From NCBI RefSeq assembly GCF_033958435.1, contig NC_134137.1, positions 244,202,501 through 244,266,500 of the forward strand: a DNA stretch of 64,000 nt, written 5' to 3'. The stretch is from Carettochelys insculpta (taxonomy: Eukaryota > Chordata > Testudines > Carettochelyidae). Made by a program: the position numbers and the translations under genes. Below the pieces are notes generated by a model, which saw only the letters and a program-made list of their open reading frames with translations, did not search any database and had not been told where the DNA came from. Shown one piece after another: positions 35,048 through 46,317 of the stretch. How positions within the stretch are numbered: position 1 is the stretch's first letter; each line of letters begins with the position of its first letter.

Positions 35048-35226
35048 ACCTTACTCATTAGAAAGACAGCTTCCCCATCTTTGATATTCGTAGCAATCTC
35101 AGACAGGACACCCACAATTAGTAATTTTCTCTCCCCTCTCCCCTGCCATTTTGCCCCCTTTCTGTCCTATGTGTCTGATTTGTCAGTTTTTATTTTAATT
35201 TTTTGTGTACCTCTGTATTATACACA
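35048..35226. other. Spacer, unassigned
   Basis: T/C-rich, nothing recognised. Confidence 0.5.
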
Positions 35227-35993
35227 GTAGTCCCTTGAGTTATGCGAAAGTTGCGTCCTCACACACCCTTGCATAATTTGAATTTCACATAAGCGGGGAG
35301 GGGGGCTTTTTCTCTAGTAGAACACATGTTTTGCAGCTGGGGAAGCAGCAGGAGCACCTGGAGTTCCTTTTGAAAGGGGGCAGTTATGGAGAGTTAAGCC
35401 TGGCGGTGGGTTGTGGCCGTGGGAGGGAGGAAGAGGAGTTAAGCCTGGAGTGAGTTTGGGGTGCAGGGGAGACAGGAGGGGTGAGCCACGGCCACATGGC
35501 CCTTTTTGGGGGGGTTGAGCTGGAGCCGCATGAGATGTGGGGTGAACCAGGGTGGGGGTGTTTGAATTGGTGCTGCACGGGGCAAGGGTGAGCCAGAGCC
35601 TGGCACAGGAGGTGGTGAGCGAGAGCCGCATGGGGTGGGTGTGAACTGGGGCTGTGCGGGGGGTTGAGCTGGGGCTGGGTGGGGGTGAACCGAAGCTGGG
35701 CGCAGGGGGGAGAGGTGAGCTGGACCTGGGAGTGGGGGGTGGTGACCCAGAACCATGGGGGGGTGGAGTGAATCAGGGTGAGGGGGTGTTTGAACTGGGA
35801 CTGCATGGGGTAGGGGGGAGCTGGAGCCACACACATGGTGGGGGAGCCAGAGCTGCACGGGGGGTGGCGTTGGACCAGGGCTGTGCAGGCCGCGGCAGTT
35901 GAGCCAGGGGGAGCTGGATTTTGAGTTATGCTTAACTCACGTTAATGACAGTTACGTGCAAGTTGAAATCATGCGTTTTGAGAGCTTACTGTA
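35227..35993. mobile_element. G-rich pogo/Tigger-like non-autonomous element, copy 2
   Basis: The left end is CAGTAGTCCCTTGAGTTATG. The right end TTTGAGAGCTTACTG is followed by TA, and its complement is CAGTAAGCTCTCAAA. The ends are therefore imperfect inverted repeats of the CAGTA type used by pogo/Tigger elements, with TA on the right and CA (a possible decayed TA) on the left. The body (about 35,400-35,900) is a G-rich degenerate minisatellite of GGGTGAGCTGGAGCCGCATG-like units. Confidence 0.65.
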
Positions 35994-36033
35994 ATCATCA
36001 TGCCAATTCACTATCAGCAACATTTCCATTACA

Positions 36034-36172
36034 GCTCAGTCTCCAGATCTGAAGAAGTGGGTCTGCCCCATGAAAGCTTATCGCCTAATAAATTATTTTG
36101 TTAGCTTTAAAGTGCTACATGACTGCTTTTTTTTGTTTTATTAGGATACAGACTAACACAGCTACCTCTCTC
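36034..36172 (+). mobile_element. Penelope-associated repeat, monomer with hammerhead-like core
   Basis: Reads AGATCTGAAGAAGTGGGTCT, GCCCCATGAAAGCTTATCGCC, TAATAAATTATTTTGTTAGC, AAAGTGCTACATGACTGC and ends GACTAACACAGCTACC. The core is CTGAAGA, a hairpin, then GAAA. The U of CUGAUGA is changed to A, as in the 33.9 and 48.4 kb copies, so this may be a subfamily trait. Confidence 0.75.
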
Positions 36173-36207
36173 TCCCTACATACAGTGTATAAAGTTAACC
36201 ACATATG

Positions 36208-36643
36208 GGCTGTGTCTACACGAGCCCCAAACTTCGAAATGGCCACGTAAATAGCCATTTTGAAGTTTACCAATGAAGCACTGAAATGCATATTCAGGGC
36301 TTCATTAGCATGCGGGCGGCCGCGGAACTTCGAAATTGACGCGCCTCGCCGCCGCGTGTCTCGTCCAGACGGGGCTCCTTTTCGAAAGGACCCCACCTAC
36401 TTCAAAGTCCCCTTATTCCCATCAGCTCATGGGAATAAGGGGACTTCAAAGTAGGCAGGGTCCTTTCGAAAAAGAGCCCAGTCGGGACGAGACGCGCGGT
36501 GGCGAGGCGCGTCAATTTCGAAGTGCCACGGCCGCCCGCATGCTAATGAAGCCCTGAATATGCATTTCAGTGCTTCATTGGTAAACTTCAAAATGGCCAT
36601 TTACGTGGCCATTTCGAAGTTTGGGGTTCATGTAGACGTAGCC
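36208..36643. mobile_element. 436-bp near-perfect palindromic MITE
   Basis: Ends GGCTGTGTCTACACGAG and CATGTAGACGTAGCC. The arms mirror around CATCAGCTCATGGG at about 36,420-36,433. Inner landmarks repeated on both arms include GCGGGCGGCCG, TTCATTAGCATG and CTTCGAAATGGCC. It has unusually many CpG sites for the window. The 42.25-42.43 kb fragment is half of a related element. Confidence 0.9.
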
Positions 36644-36654
36644 ATGGAGATACA

Positions 36655-36668
36655 CACACACACACACA
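36655..36668. repeat. Short (AC) run
   Basis: Seven CA units directly after the palindromic element. Confidence 0.8.
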
Positions 36669-36760
36669 TCTCCTAGGACTGGAAGGGACCTCTGGAGGTT
36701 ATCTCGTCCAGTCCCCTGCCCTCTTGGCAGGACCAAGCACTATCCCTGACAAGTGTAAAT
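36669..36760 (-). repeat. CR1-type 3' end, antisense
   Basis: CCTAGGACTGGAAGGGACCT, GTTATCTCGTCCAGTCCCCT and GCAGGACCAAGCACTATCCC are the reverse complement of the CR1 3' tail seen at 34,915-35,047. Confidence 0.8.
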
Positions 36761-37349
36761 GTTTGCAGGATTGGAACATAAGCTGACAAGCAATATTATC
36801 AGGGATGGAGACAACACAACCAAAATAGATACCAAGCCTATGTACAGGATATTTGTTTACATATATTATGAATACCAAGGTTTTAAAAAAAACAAATAAA
36901 TACACATCAACTATTTCCGACTGCCCAGAGATTTAATACTTCCTGCAGGTTACACAGAAGGAGGAGGTCTTAAGAAGGGATCAGAAAAAAAGGGGTAGTG
37001 ACTGTGTAGATCAATTCATGAAGGATGTTTCAAAAGTAGCAGGCAGCATGGAAGACAAACATGGCTGTGGGGGTAAAATGATGGGCAAGGGTAGTAACCT
37101 TGTTGGAAGAATAAAGGGGGTTCAATGGCGGGGTAAGAGACAGCACTGGTAAAATGGGGGCCCTGTGAAGGGTCTTGAAAGTGAAGAGAATTTTGAACTT
37201 GATACAGTGAATAAGGGGAAACCATTTAAGGGATTTGAGGATGAAAGTGAAATGCTTAGAAGAATCAGAAAAGAACAATCTTAGTAGTTACACTTTGAAT
37301 GGAGTGGAAGGGTTCAATGTGAGTTTCAGGCAGGTTAACAAGAAACTAT

Positions 37350-37350
<1 letters not shown>
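36761..37350. other. No recognised feature
   Basis: AG-rich unique-looking DNA. Minus frames at 37,016-37,278 are unsupported. Confidence 0.45.

Positions 37351-37352
<2 letters not shown>

Positions 37353-37436
<84 letters not shown>
37353..37436. repeat. Long AC dinucleotide microsatellite
   Basis: About 40 uninterrupted AC units preceded by ATATAT. It is the longest pure microsatellite in the window and is likely polymorphic. The His-Thr run in the frame at 37,235-37,591 is only this repeat. Confidence 0.98.
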
Positions 37437-37438
<2 letters not shown>

Positions 37439-37785
37439 TTTACATACCATTGTAAATGTCTTAAAAATTACTCTTCTTGCTGTATGATGAAGTTCGTAAT
37501 AGATGTAAACCATCTGGTTAATCTGGAAGTTCTATGTGGTCACAGAGAAAATTTGTTGTATGACCCAAAATGTCCCCCTCCTGAATACTGAGCACACCCA
37601 CTGCCTATATGAGGGTAAATTACAGCTAGGAGGGGGCTTTCCAGTTCAGGTAGACAGATGCGCTACAGCTCCAATCAAGCTAGGTTATTAACACTAGTGG
37701 TACAGCTGGGATTAGCATGCACTACAGCTCTGGCTAGCCCTCTGAATACAAGCCAGCCAGACACACTGGGGACGTACTCAGAGGG
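37437..37785. other. No recognised feature
   Basis: CTACAGCTCYRRC-type words recur (37,660, 37,700, 37,725), which hints at an old dispersed repeat that I could not place. Confidence 0.4.
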
Positions 37786-37925
37786 TTAATCCAAGCTGCT
37801 CCCTGTGCTACACCAAACTACGCTGCACGTAGTTTTATCACGCTAGCTCAGGCACAGGTAGTTCATATTTGTGTACCAGAGCTGAGAAACATGCTCCCAG
37901 CAGCAGGGTAGTTGTAACCTGTGTA
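37786..37925. mobile_element. DNA transposon fragment (CACGCTAGCTCAGGCAC family)
   Basis: ATCACGCTAGCTCAGGCACA followed by GAGCTGAGAAACATGCTCCC and AGCAGCAGGGTAG matches, from memory, the right end of a sauropsid non-autonomous DNA transposon. The terminus itself is decayed. Confidence 0.4.
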
Positions 37926-39565
37926 CGGCTTGCTGGGTTTCCAGCTACTATTGCTCATGGAGAGAGGTCAATAATACAGGGAATATAGTGCCCAGTGCCA
38001 GCTAGCTGGTGAAAAGGAGCAGCTCCTTCTCACTGCCTCCTTGTAGAAGCATCTGCATGAGCACACACAGAGAGTCACAAACACAACCCCCTAAAAAACT
38101 TGCTCACTCAAAACATGGAAGGAGAAGGAACGGCTGCCTAACTTTAGAGGTGACATGCTCAACGCACCAGAACAAACAAAAAGAGAGCAACCTACTTACT
38201 TATCCTAATGTTTTATTCTGTAACAGAGGGCTTATTGGGGAAAACGAGAGCAAGATGGGGAACTGATCTGGGAACAGAATACTCACATAAGATAATGCAC
38301 AAATTATGAAACAAACCTTAATTGCTTTTTGCACAGAACCTATCCTATGTCAAAAATAGTGCACTAAGTAAATCAGATGAACTGATACTGGCAACCTGCA
38401 GTATATGACGTGAACATGTAAGCTGGCATTGGAGTCAGAAAATTATTGCGTTCAAAATGCGATGGATGTAAATAATTTGACAGAAGCTTGCCTTTCTGTT
38501 TAAAAAACAAATCAGTAATAACAGATGCTTTTCAAAAGTGAGGGGTGAACAGATTTCATAGATTAGAAGGAAAGCCCTTTAAAATTAATTTTACTGTTTG
38601 AAAACACAAAGATGCTTATCATTACCAAGCAGATTACAGGTGGGGTGGAGAGGTCAACTCCTCTAAGAAGAGGAGGAGGCCAGAAGTAGTTTTGGTGTGA
38701 TTCAGGTGGATGGAAGCAGGACATTCAGCAGAGTAGGTAGATAGGGAGTAGATGAGCAGGCCACAAAGCAGCTCTGCTTTGATAACTGTCTCCTTGTGAA
38801 TGATCAGAATAATATGATAAGGAGCAGAACACAGACTACTGTGATAAGAAGTAGCAAGCTACAGATACAGTAGAAACCAAGCACAGAAGAAAAATGAAAA
38901 AAACAAGTAAAAATGCAGAAATGTAGGTGTTCACCCACTTCGAGATATTTAAGCTATTTAAAGAAATATCTACACTCACAATACATTTTCAAGTTCACCA
39001 CAAAGTGAGTGCATTACCGCCCAAGAACTGTTAGTTTCCCCAGTTCTCTATTTATCCCCTCTTTTTCCTGTTTGGCAATACATCTCTGTCATGCTGGCAT
39101 TGCTATTTGGCTCTGATGTTAAGACTCCCAAGTTCAAGGCTGACCTTTCATCTTTTGTTCTTTGGTGAACGTCTTGAGTTTCCACTAATAAGTTAATATG
39201 GCCCCTTGTGGGAGTCCTTTCTTGTTTCCCACAACATACAGAAAAGGATCACAGAGCCTAAACTAGAAGACACTCTACAATAAAAATTAGTTGGGGAATC
39301 AGGAGAGTTTTCTTAGACAGTGACAAACAAGGTTTTAAATTGTATGAAAGGGCTCATATTTAAAACCTTGGGGCAGTGCCAGCCTGCAACAGTTCTGTAG
39401 AACTCTAGTGGAAAAACTTTCAGATTTTCCTCTATACAGGGATCTCTAGGTGGCACAGAATGGCTACTGCATCCCGCACCCCAACCTTCCCTCTTACTCT
39501 GACACAGAGGTCAGTGCTAGGATGTGTTCATACTCTGGTTCACAGAACAACTGCAGGGTTGTTGG
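37926..39565. other. No recognised feature
   Basis: Mixed AT-rich and AG-rich DNA with no recognised family. An 85-codon frame at 38,009-38,266 has no domain. Confidence 0.45.
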
Positions 39566-39640
39566 CAGCAAAAAAAAACAAGCAGTCCTGTAGCACCTTA
39601 AAGACCAACAATTTTATTTATTAGGTAATCATAAATACTT
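39566..39640 (-). mobile_element. Penelope-associated repeat fragment
   Basis: AACAAGCAGTCCTGTAGCAC, CTTAAAGACCAACAATTTTA and TTATTAGGTAATCATAA are the complement of the end part of the 36.0 and 48.4 kb copies. The hammerhead-like part is missing. Confidence 0.65.
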
Positions 39641-39844
39641 AACATTAATCTTGAGGCACCCAGGAACCAAACTGCCACTGAACTAGTTCTGAGTCACATA
39701 GAGGATTAGAAGGGTGCAATAACCACCTTTGTATCTCTCTTTGTCCCCTTGAGCTGCCCTGACAGATCCTCTGACACAGCTGAGGAGGTGGCCCTTTGAT
39801 ACCACTAAGCGTCTCTGAAGAGTAAAAATGGAATTATTAGTTAT
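39641..39844. other. Spacer, unassigned
   Basis: Nothing recognised. Confidence 0.5.
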
Positions 39845-40240
39845 CATAGAATCATAGAACAATAGAGCTGGAAGAGACCTAAAAAAGCCATCGAGTCCAG
39901 CCCCCCACTCTAAGCAGGACCAAACGCATCAGATCAGCCCCGCCAGAGCTTTGTCGAGGCGAGACAAACACCTCCAGGGATGGAGACTGCACTACTTCCC
40001 TGGGTAGACCATTCCAATGGTTCACCACCCTCCTAGTGAAAAAGTTTTTCCTAATGTTCAACCTGGATCTTTCCAACCGCAACTTGAGACCATTGTTCCG
40101 TATTCTGCCATCCGTGACCACTGTGAACAGCCTCTCTCCAGCCAGCCTCTTTGCCATTATTATATGCATTTATGTGCCACTGAGACATCTCATTTCATAG
40201 AAAGCTTGACCTTGAGATTTTTAGCCAGTTGAATTGTTCT
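39845..40240 (-). pseudogene. CR1 LINE 3' end, antisense, C-terminal reverse transcriptase tail
   Basis: The minus frame at 39,879-40,169 encodes [20 protein letters not shown] followed by [19 protein letters not shown] and SPSLEVF, the last part of the CR1 ORF2 protein. The 3' end reads, in reverse complement, ATCATAGAATCATAGAAC, the CR1 octamer tail. It is 5'-truncated, with a frame disruption just before the normal stop. It is much better preserved than the 13-kb copy. Confidence 0.88.
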
Positions 40241-41954
40241 CAGGTTATTGGAAAACCTTGCAATCATTATATTTAGAAAGGATTTATAGTGCTTTTATAA
40301 CTTAGCCCAGTAGCAGCTATATGTCATATTTTTTAAAACAGCAAAATAGGTCAAATATGAAAATGGAAACAAAGAAATCCTCTGGTGAATAAAAACCAAC
40401 AACCTATAATATGATACATGATCAGGCCTCAGTCCTATTTTCACGTTCTGTCACTTTATGTACTAGACTCCCCCCACAAGCGTAAAGGCCACTAAATACA
40501 CATTAAAAAACTGTACATGAAAATAACTTTTGACAATTCATTGTTACTGACTACTAAGCTCATTTATCTGAATGTCATATGTCCTGTCTGTGGTATTGCT
40601 GGACATTCACCCATTCATCAGAAGACTGAGACATTCTGAACCAGTGATTCTACAACCATGCTGACTGTCTCCAGTACCTACTCACTACCTATTTACTACA
40701 GACTAGTCAAAACAACCACAAGTCATATGAAATCTCAGCCCTAACTGGAAGGTTCAGACAAAATCTAAACCACTCCAGTTCTGTATTTAAACTAATACAC
40801 CATGTGACAAGATACTTGAGGAAGACAAAATCATTTCTGATTTTTGCCAATTTCTAGTCTTTAAACAATAGTATTTGGTCATTCAGCTTCTTTAGACTGC
40901 TTTGAAAACCCCACCCTAAATACATTTGCAAAGGGGACAGTTGTACAACAGTAAAATACCCTAAGAAATGCTACTTCAGTAGAACAGTCAGGGTATAAGC
41001 TCTAACCATGCAACAAAACAAAAACTGGGGGAAAAAAAAACCCCCACTAACAGTTTGAAGTTACATTTCAAAAGTACTGCAACTAAAGACTGCCATAAAT
41101 ATGCCAGGGTATTTAACAAGACTGAAACTGCTAAATAAAGCTTTTGATGGAAACATGATGTATTTTTCCCTCAAGTAATTCAGTCTAATGTGTATTTAAT
41201 GCAAAACAAGTGTTGCCTATGGCTGTGATAAATAAATACAAAAGGATTTTCAAAAGTATATTCATTTGGAGAAAACAACTGTTACTGCATGTGCTTCAGA
41301 AAAGACTTAATAATCTCGTTAAAGAAAAGCTAGCTGGAGTGAAGACAGCCACTGATTGTGCTTTTACCAAAAGGCAAATGTGATTTCATGAACTCATTTA
41401 TACAGAACTAAGGTACCCACCACACCTTTCCCTAGACTCAAGCTGAACAATGTGCATGGAGTCTGCTTAAGATGTATAAGACACAAATAAAAGTTATTCC
41501 ATCTTAAGGTTCTTACAGTATAAGGGCTAAATCCTCCAAACACACACCAATGGGCACAAAAGTGCAACCCAAGTTAATAAATCCCATTAAGGGTACTGAA
41601 GGTGGCAGTAAATGTATTCCCACCAGTAAGTATTTGGAAGCCACTCCTTAAAAGGAAGGAACAGATATGGCAAGACAAACTATGAGACCCAGAGGGGAGA
41701 TTATTAATTTTGAATTTTAAATATTTTGATTTTTTACTAAAATGCACCAATCTGTTAATACATTGGCACGTGCATTCTGTTTATCTTCATTCCAAAAATA
41801 CATTTTAATGTATGTAGCTACAAAATTTTAATTTGCATACACACAAATATTTTATAAAATTCACCATTTGGTAACAAATGTTCAGCTAACCTTAAACTGT
41901 AAACAATGAGGTAAGGTAATAAATTATTAAATATTACACAAACATGCACACCAT
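40241..41954. other. AT-rich DNA, no recognised feature
   Basis: No repeat family or supported frame was seen. Confidence 0.5.
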
Positions 41955-42090
41955 GGTCATCCTACACCCTCTTCCATCTAAATGCTTTACAAATATTAAT
42001 GAATTAATCCTCAAACATTCCCATGAGATAAGAAAGGGTGTATTCAGGTATTTTCTCACACACAGATTATGGCACTTACCTCTGAAGCAG
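41955..42090 (-). repeat. MIR/L2-like relic
   Basis: AAATGCTTTACAAATATTAA, GAATTAATCCTCAAACATTC and CCATGAGATAAGAAAGG match the reverse complement of the tail of MIR/L2-type repeats. Confidence 0.5.
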
Positions 42091-42249
42091 AACAGTGTTA
42101 CAGTAGGGAACAATTTAGGTCGGGAAGAAAATATACACAATTGAAACAGAATTGAAATGCAGGAGGACATAAAGTGGGAAGTGTATAGTTGCCTTATATA
42201 GTTGCATAGTTGCCACAACACCCTAGGAATAATGGGATTGCAATGTCAG

Positions 42250-42427
42250 CAGCGTCCTTTTGAAAAGCACCCCCATGTAGGTGAGTGAAATGCAGAACTT
42301 TCGAAGTGTCACAGCCGGTGGCATGCTAATGAGGCGCTGAATATTCATTTCAGTGCCTCATTAGTATTCTTCGATTTGGCCATTAGCATGGCCATTTTGA
42401 AGTTTTTTGTAAGTGTAGATGTAGCCT
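42250..42427. mobile_element. Half of a palindromic MITE (36.2-kb type)
   Basis: CTTTTGAAAAGCACCCCCAT, GGCATGCTAATGAGG, AATATTCATTTCAGTGCC and GGCCATTTTGAAGTTTT keep the order of the right arm of the 36,208-36,643 element, ending AAGTGTAGATGTAGCC. The left arm is missing. Confidence 0.75.
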
Positions 42428-42836
42428 CTATGCCTACGCTAGAGAGTTTTGTCAAAAAAATAGGCATTTTGTCAAAAAAAAAACCCCATGGAGTGCCCAC
42501 ATTCCCACGGTGTTCAGTTGACAGTAAATTGACAGGAGACAGCACCTCTGTTAACAGCATTGTGCCACTCCCTCATGAGGTAGAATGCCTCTGTCGACAG
42601 AATTTGTCGACAGAAAGCCAGTGACAGACAGGGTTTCCAGGATACCGGGCAGCCCTGTCTGCTGTGCTTCTGGTTGGCTGTTTTGTTAAGAGTGAGGCCG
42701 AGCAATGTGGTCTCACTCTGTTGACAGAGGGGATCACTCCTGGCAGTCTGGCCATAATCTGTCAACAGAAGTTATGTGGGAAGATATCTTCCGACAGAAA
42801 CTTCTGTTGGCAGATCACTCTAGTGTAGACTTAGCC
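42428..42836. mobile_element. DNA transposon, CTGTCGACAGAA subfamily
   Basis: Left end ATGCCTACGCTAGAGAGTTT, right end CACTCTAGTGTAGACTTAGCC. The interior has CTCTGTCGACAGAATTTGTCG and several CTGTTGACAGA motifs forming short inverted repeats, as in the 7.07-kb element. It abuts the preceding half-element, so one may have inserted into the other. Confidence 0.7.
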
Positions 42837-44184
42837 TTTGTGTTTGGATTCTTGTGTCAAGGTTCTGACTGCGGAACATTACACAGAAAGCTTCCAGGAA
42901 GAGTGTTTTACTTTTTTAATCTAACTTCTTTGTGTGTATATGCCATGAATGCAGCACCACAAGCATCATTTCCTGCAGTACTTAAGTGCCCCTTACAGCT
43001 CTTCCATTCAATCACTGGCTCAGCCCAAGTCTGTTTCACTTGTGAGATCTGGTGGGAATCACAGCACACAGGTGACAGGATGGAGGCAGATAGCCATCAA
43101 CTCTGAAAAATTATCTGTCCCTTGTGATTCTATGAAATATCTGTTACAGGTAGTTAATTCCTCTTTCATAACTCACTGCTGGGGCCCTTTTGAACTAAAT
43201 ATATTAGCAGCATGTGGTTTTATGTTGTTGCACATTTATCGGCTAGGAAGTGGGCCAAGACCATCTGAATTTTAATTTCACAGGTATTTTGTGAAGATTT
43301 TTTTACACCTCCTCTCCCTGGATGGAATTCTGGTTTGTTTTGTATTAATAATGTTCCACTTTGGACAGGATTTTGAAACCAGCTCCCAGAGGTCAGAAAC
43401 CGGAGCTATGAACCACTGCAGGAAACCATGTTTCACACACAAGACATACAGATCCCTGTAGAGGGATGAGGGCTTAGTTCGTCTGATTCATATTCATACT
43501 CCTAAAGTTTATTAACCCTGCAGTGTGCTGTAACCAGACATGGCAATGTCTAATATTTTGGGGATTCTTCAAACCCTGCCAGTGGCAGACATTTCTTTCT
43601 ATGTTTGGTTTTACTATCCCCAATGTAGCATATAAAAAGCGAAGATGAGTTAAAGACTAGAATATCTGGAAAGCACCTGTTACAATCGGTGGTGCTGCCA
43701 TTTGAACTAATATACTTTCAAACAAACACCAACACCAAAACACACATTCTGAAACTTTGTTGCCACTAAGTAATGAAGGTAGTTGCACAGAAATGCTCAA
43801 AACAAAGTGGGATACCTAGCCAAAAACTATTCAGAAGAGCTCTAAAATTTTAGGAACAATCTTTCTTTACTTTCCTTAAAGATACCCAGATTCTGTTTAG
43901 ATAAAAAAATTGTTTCAAATCAAAACCCCTCTATAAAGCAAAAGCCTGTGACTTAAAAAAACAAAACAATTTGACAAATTGCCTGTAACTACAGGAATAA
44001 TCAAAAATCACACCTGAAATGTTCCCCTCTTCCTGCAAAGGCACAATAATGGTATAATGGATGCTCCAGGAACCAGTTTGAAACATCATATTTATTCATG
44101 AAAAAAACTATATATGGCTAATGACTAATACTAGTTCTTGGCTAGCCAAGTTGGAGAGCTTTTCTCCACAAGAAACACTTCAAA
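42837..44184. other. No recognised feature
   Basis: Frames of 108-133 codons at 42,705-43,275 start inside the transposon and show no known domain. The rest is AT-rich. Confidence 0.45.
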
Positions 44185-44400
44185 GGCTACAGCTTCATTG
44201 CGTCGCTATTTCAAAGCAAGATATTTTGAAACAGATATTTCCAAATATTTCATTTTGAAATAACACAACCACACACAATAGGCATTTTGAAATAGCATCC
44301 AGCTATTTCAGAATAGCATTTATGGGTCCATAGCGCTATTTTGAAATAGTGCCACTGGAGCGCATTATGGCTTATTTCAAAATAGGCACCTATTCCCTGT

Positions 44401-44788
44401 GGCCACGTCTATACTACACTTTTGGAAAAGACATGGGAATGAGCGAGTTGGGAAGATGCTAATGAGATCCTACCATGAATATGCGGTGCCTCATGAGTAT
44501 AATGGCGGGCACGCGCGATTCAAAAGTGCCACTTTTGAATTGTGCGCCTCCTGTGTAGATGGGGGCCTTTCAAAAGGAAGAAGGGGCTTTCAAAGTCCAG
44601 GGGATCCTTTTGAAAGGCCCCTGTCTCCACGGGTGGTGCACGATTCTAAAGTAGCACTTTTGAATCGCACATGGCCACCATTATGCTAATAAGGCACTGC
44701 ATATTCATGCCAGCGCCTCATTAGCATCTTCCCAACTCACTCATTACCATGTCCTTTCCAAAAGGAAGCGGCTAATGTAGACACAGCC
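44401..44788. mobile_element. Nested palindromic MITE 1
   Basis: Ends GGCCACGTCTATACTACAC and GCTAATGTAGACACAGCC. Arms of about 190 bp share GGGAAGATGCTAATGAG, CATGAATATG and CGATTCAAAAGTGC, with the centre near 44,595. The 96-codon frame in it has no meaning. Confidence 0.8.
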
Positions 44789-44849
44789 TGTCTGAAGAGC
44801 ACCTATTCAGAAATAGTAATTTTGAAATAGGCATTATTCCTCTCACTTT

Positions 44850-45280
44850 GGCTACAGCAAAGTACAGTCCTCTTTGAAGGAGAAAGGCAAATGAGGGAGA
44901 TCAAAAATGCAAATACAGTGCAGATCTACAAATTCTGTGCCTCATTTGCATAATCTTGCATGATCTTGTTTCAGCAAGAGACTTTTGCAAAAGCAAAAAT
45001 AGCTGTGTAGTCAGGATTCCTTCAGGGAAAAAAATCTGTTTTTGAAAGAACCCTTCTTCTTATTTCATTTCAGGAAGAAGGGTTCTTTTGAAAACGGAGC
45101 TTTTTTTCCCCAAAGGAACACCATCTACACATCTGTTTTTCCTTTTGGAAAAGCCTCTTCCTGAAATGAGATTGTGTGAGATTATGCAAATGAGGCGCAA
45201 GATTTGTAAATCAGCACTTCATCTGCATTTTTGATCTTCCTCATTTGCATTCCTCCTCCAAAAGGGTAATGTAGTGTAGC
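44850..45280. mobile_element. Nested palindromic MITE 2
   Basis: Ends GGCTACAGCAAAGTACAG and GGGTAATGTAGTGTAGC. Arms of about 215 bp share GATCAAAAATGCA, CCTCATTTGCATAATC and AAGAACCCTTCTTC, with the centre near 45,065. It is a different subfamily from MITE 1. Confidence 0.8.
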
Positions 45281-45427
45281 TGTACCCTTTGGGGCTAGTA
45301 ATTTTGGAATAATGCATCCACTCTTTTGAAATTATTTTGAAATAGTGTGTGCGTAGTCTAAATGACAGCTCAGTTATTTAGAAATAACTGCTGTTATTTT
45401 GGAATAGCTAGGTAGCATAGCTGTAGC

Positions 45428-46004
45428 ACAACACAGCATGAATCACCTTGCTGGCAGGCGGATCCATACTTTCTGGACATAAGCAACAATAATGCCACAT
45501 GGTCACCCCAGGTGCAGGAAGGTAGATGAGTGAGTGTTTACTGTTCCTGTTCCTACTTGTTCTTGTGTGCTGGACCAAAGCACTGCAGTTGCTTCCAGCA
45601 AATCCAAATGCTTTGCTCATAGGTAACATGAAGGGGAAAAAACAAATTATTCACTAAATTAATAGAGTCACTGAATCAATACAAGTGCAGTTTTATGCCC
45701 TCCCCCAAACTGAACAAGAATAAAAGATAATTTGCCAAACATGAGTGTTTAACTCACAAATCTCTGTATCATGCCTGTGTTTATTTAATTTTTCAATCAA
45801 TAACCTCCCTGAATCCGTCTGTTTTGTAAATGAGTTGTTTTTTGAATAAGAAGAAAAGGCACTGATTTCTTAAAACCAAACTGGGTGTATGGTGCACCAC
45901 TTGTGTTTCTTTCATTATGACAGGGCTCCCTTTTCAAAATGGTGTACACTCTTAACTGGGATTGAAGGGGATGTCTCATTGGCTGGGTCACTAGCCTGAG
46001 ATGG
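45428..46004. other. No recognised feature
   Basis: Nothing recognised. The minus frames (64-73 codons) are unsupported. Confidence 0.45.
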
Positions 46005-46115
46005 GGTGGGAGAGACCCTGCTTCAGCTCCCTACTCAACTACAGACCTCATGTGTGACCTGAGGTGAATCACCTCATGCCTCAGTTCCACGGGAGAGGAT
46101 AAATACATTACAGGC
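46005..46115 (+). repeat. MIR-like SINE relic
   Basis: GACCCTGCTTCAGCTCCC, TGTGTGACCTGAGGTGAATC and ACCTCATGCCTCAGTTCC follow the MIR core order. Confidence 0.55.
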
Positions 46116-46317
46116 CATATACGTATCTAATTTAGAGACTGTGGCTGCCAGGATGCCTCATCCAAGATCAGCCCTCACAAAGAATGGTCAGAAAGCCATA
46201 CAAATTGACATGGGAAAAAAAGTGAGGCTTCTCACTCCTGTCGTGCCTAAGAACATACCTGCTGAAGACTCACCTGGATCCTTCTCCACAAGAAAGGAGT
46301 GTCTGTCAGGGGCAGTA

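Larger units (their letters stand above)
44185..45427. mobile_element. Outer DNA transposon (TTTGAAATAG type) carrying two nested MITEs
   Basis: Left terminus GGCTACAGCTTCATTGCGTC, right terminus CTAGGTAGCATAGCTGTAGC. Repeated TATTTCAAAATAG and TTTTGAAATAG words occur in three blocks, 44,185-44,400, 44,789-44,849 and 45,281-45,427. These blocks read as one element once the two inner insertions are taken out. Confidence 0.65.

Noticed and set aside
35384..35902. Open frames of 139-150 codons on the minus strand, Pro- and His-rich
   Set aside because: Same reason: the G-rich core of the second pogo-like element.
25848..36643. A general 7-bp target duplication for all GGCTRYRTCTACACTA elements
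   Set aside because: Only the 25.8-kb copy shows a convincing one (CACATAG/CACAGAG); flanks of the others match too poorly to decide.
37235..37591. 118-codon frame with a His-Thr run
   Set aside because: The run is the AC microsatellite; the remainder has no recognised similarity.
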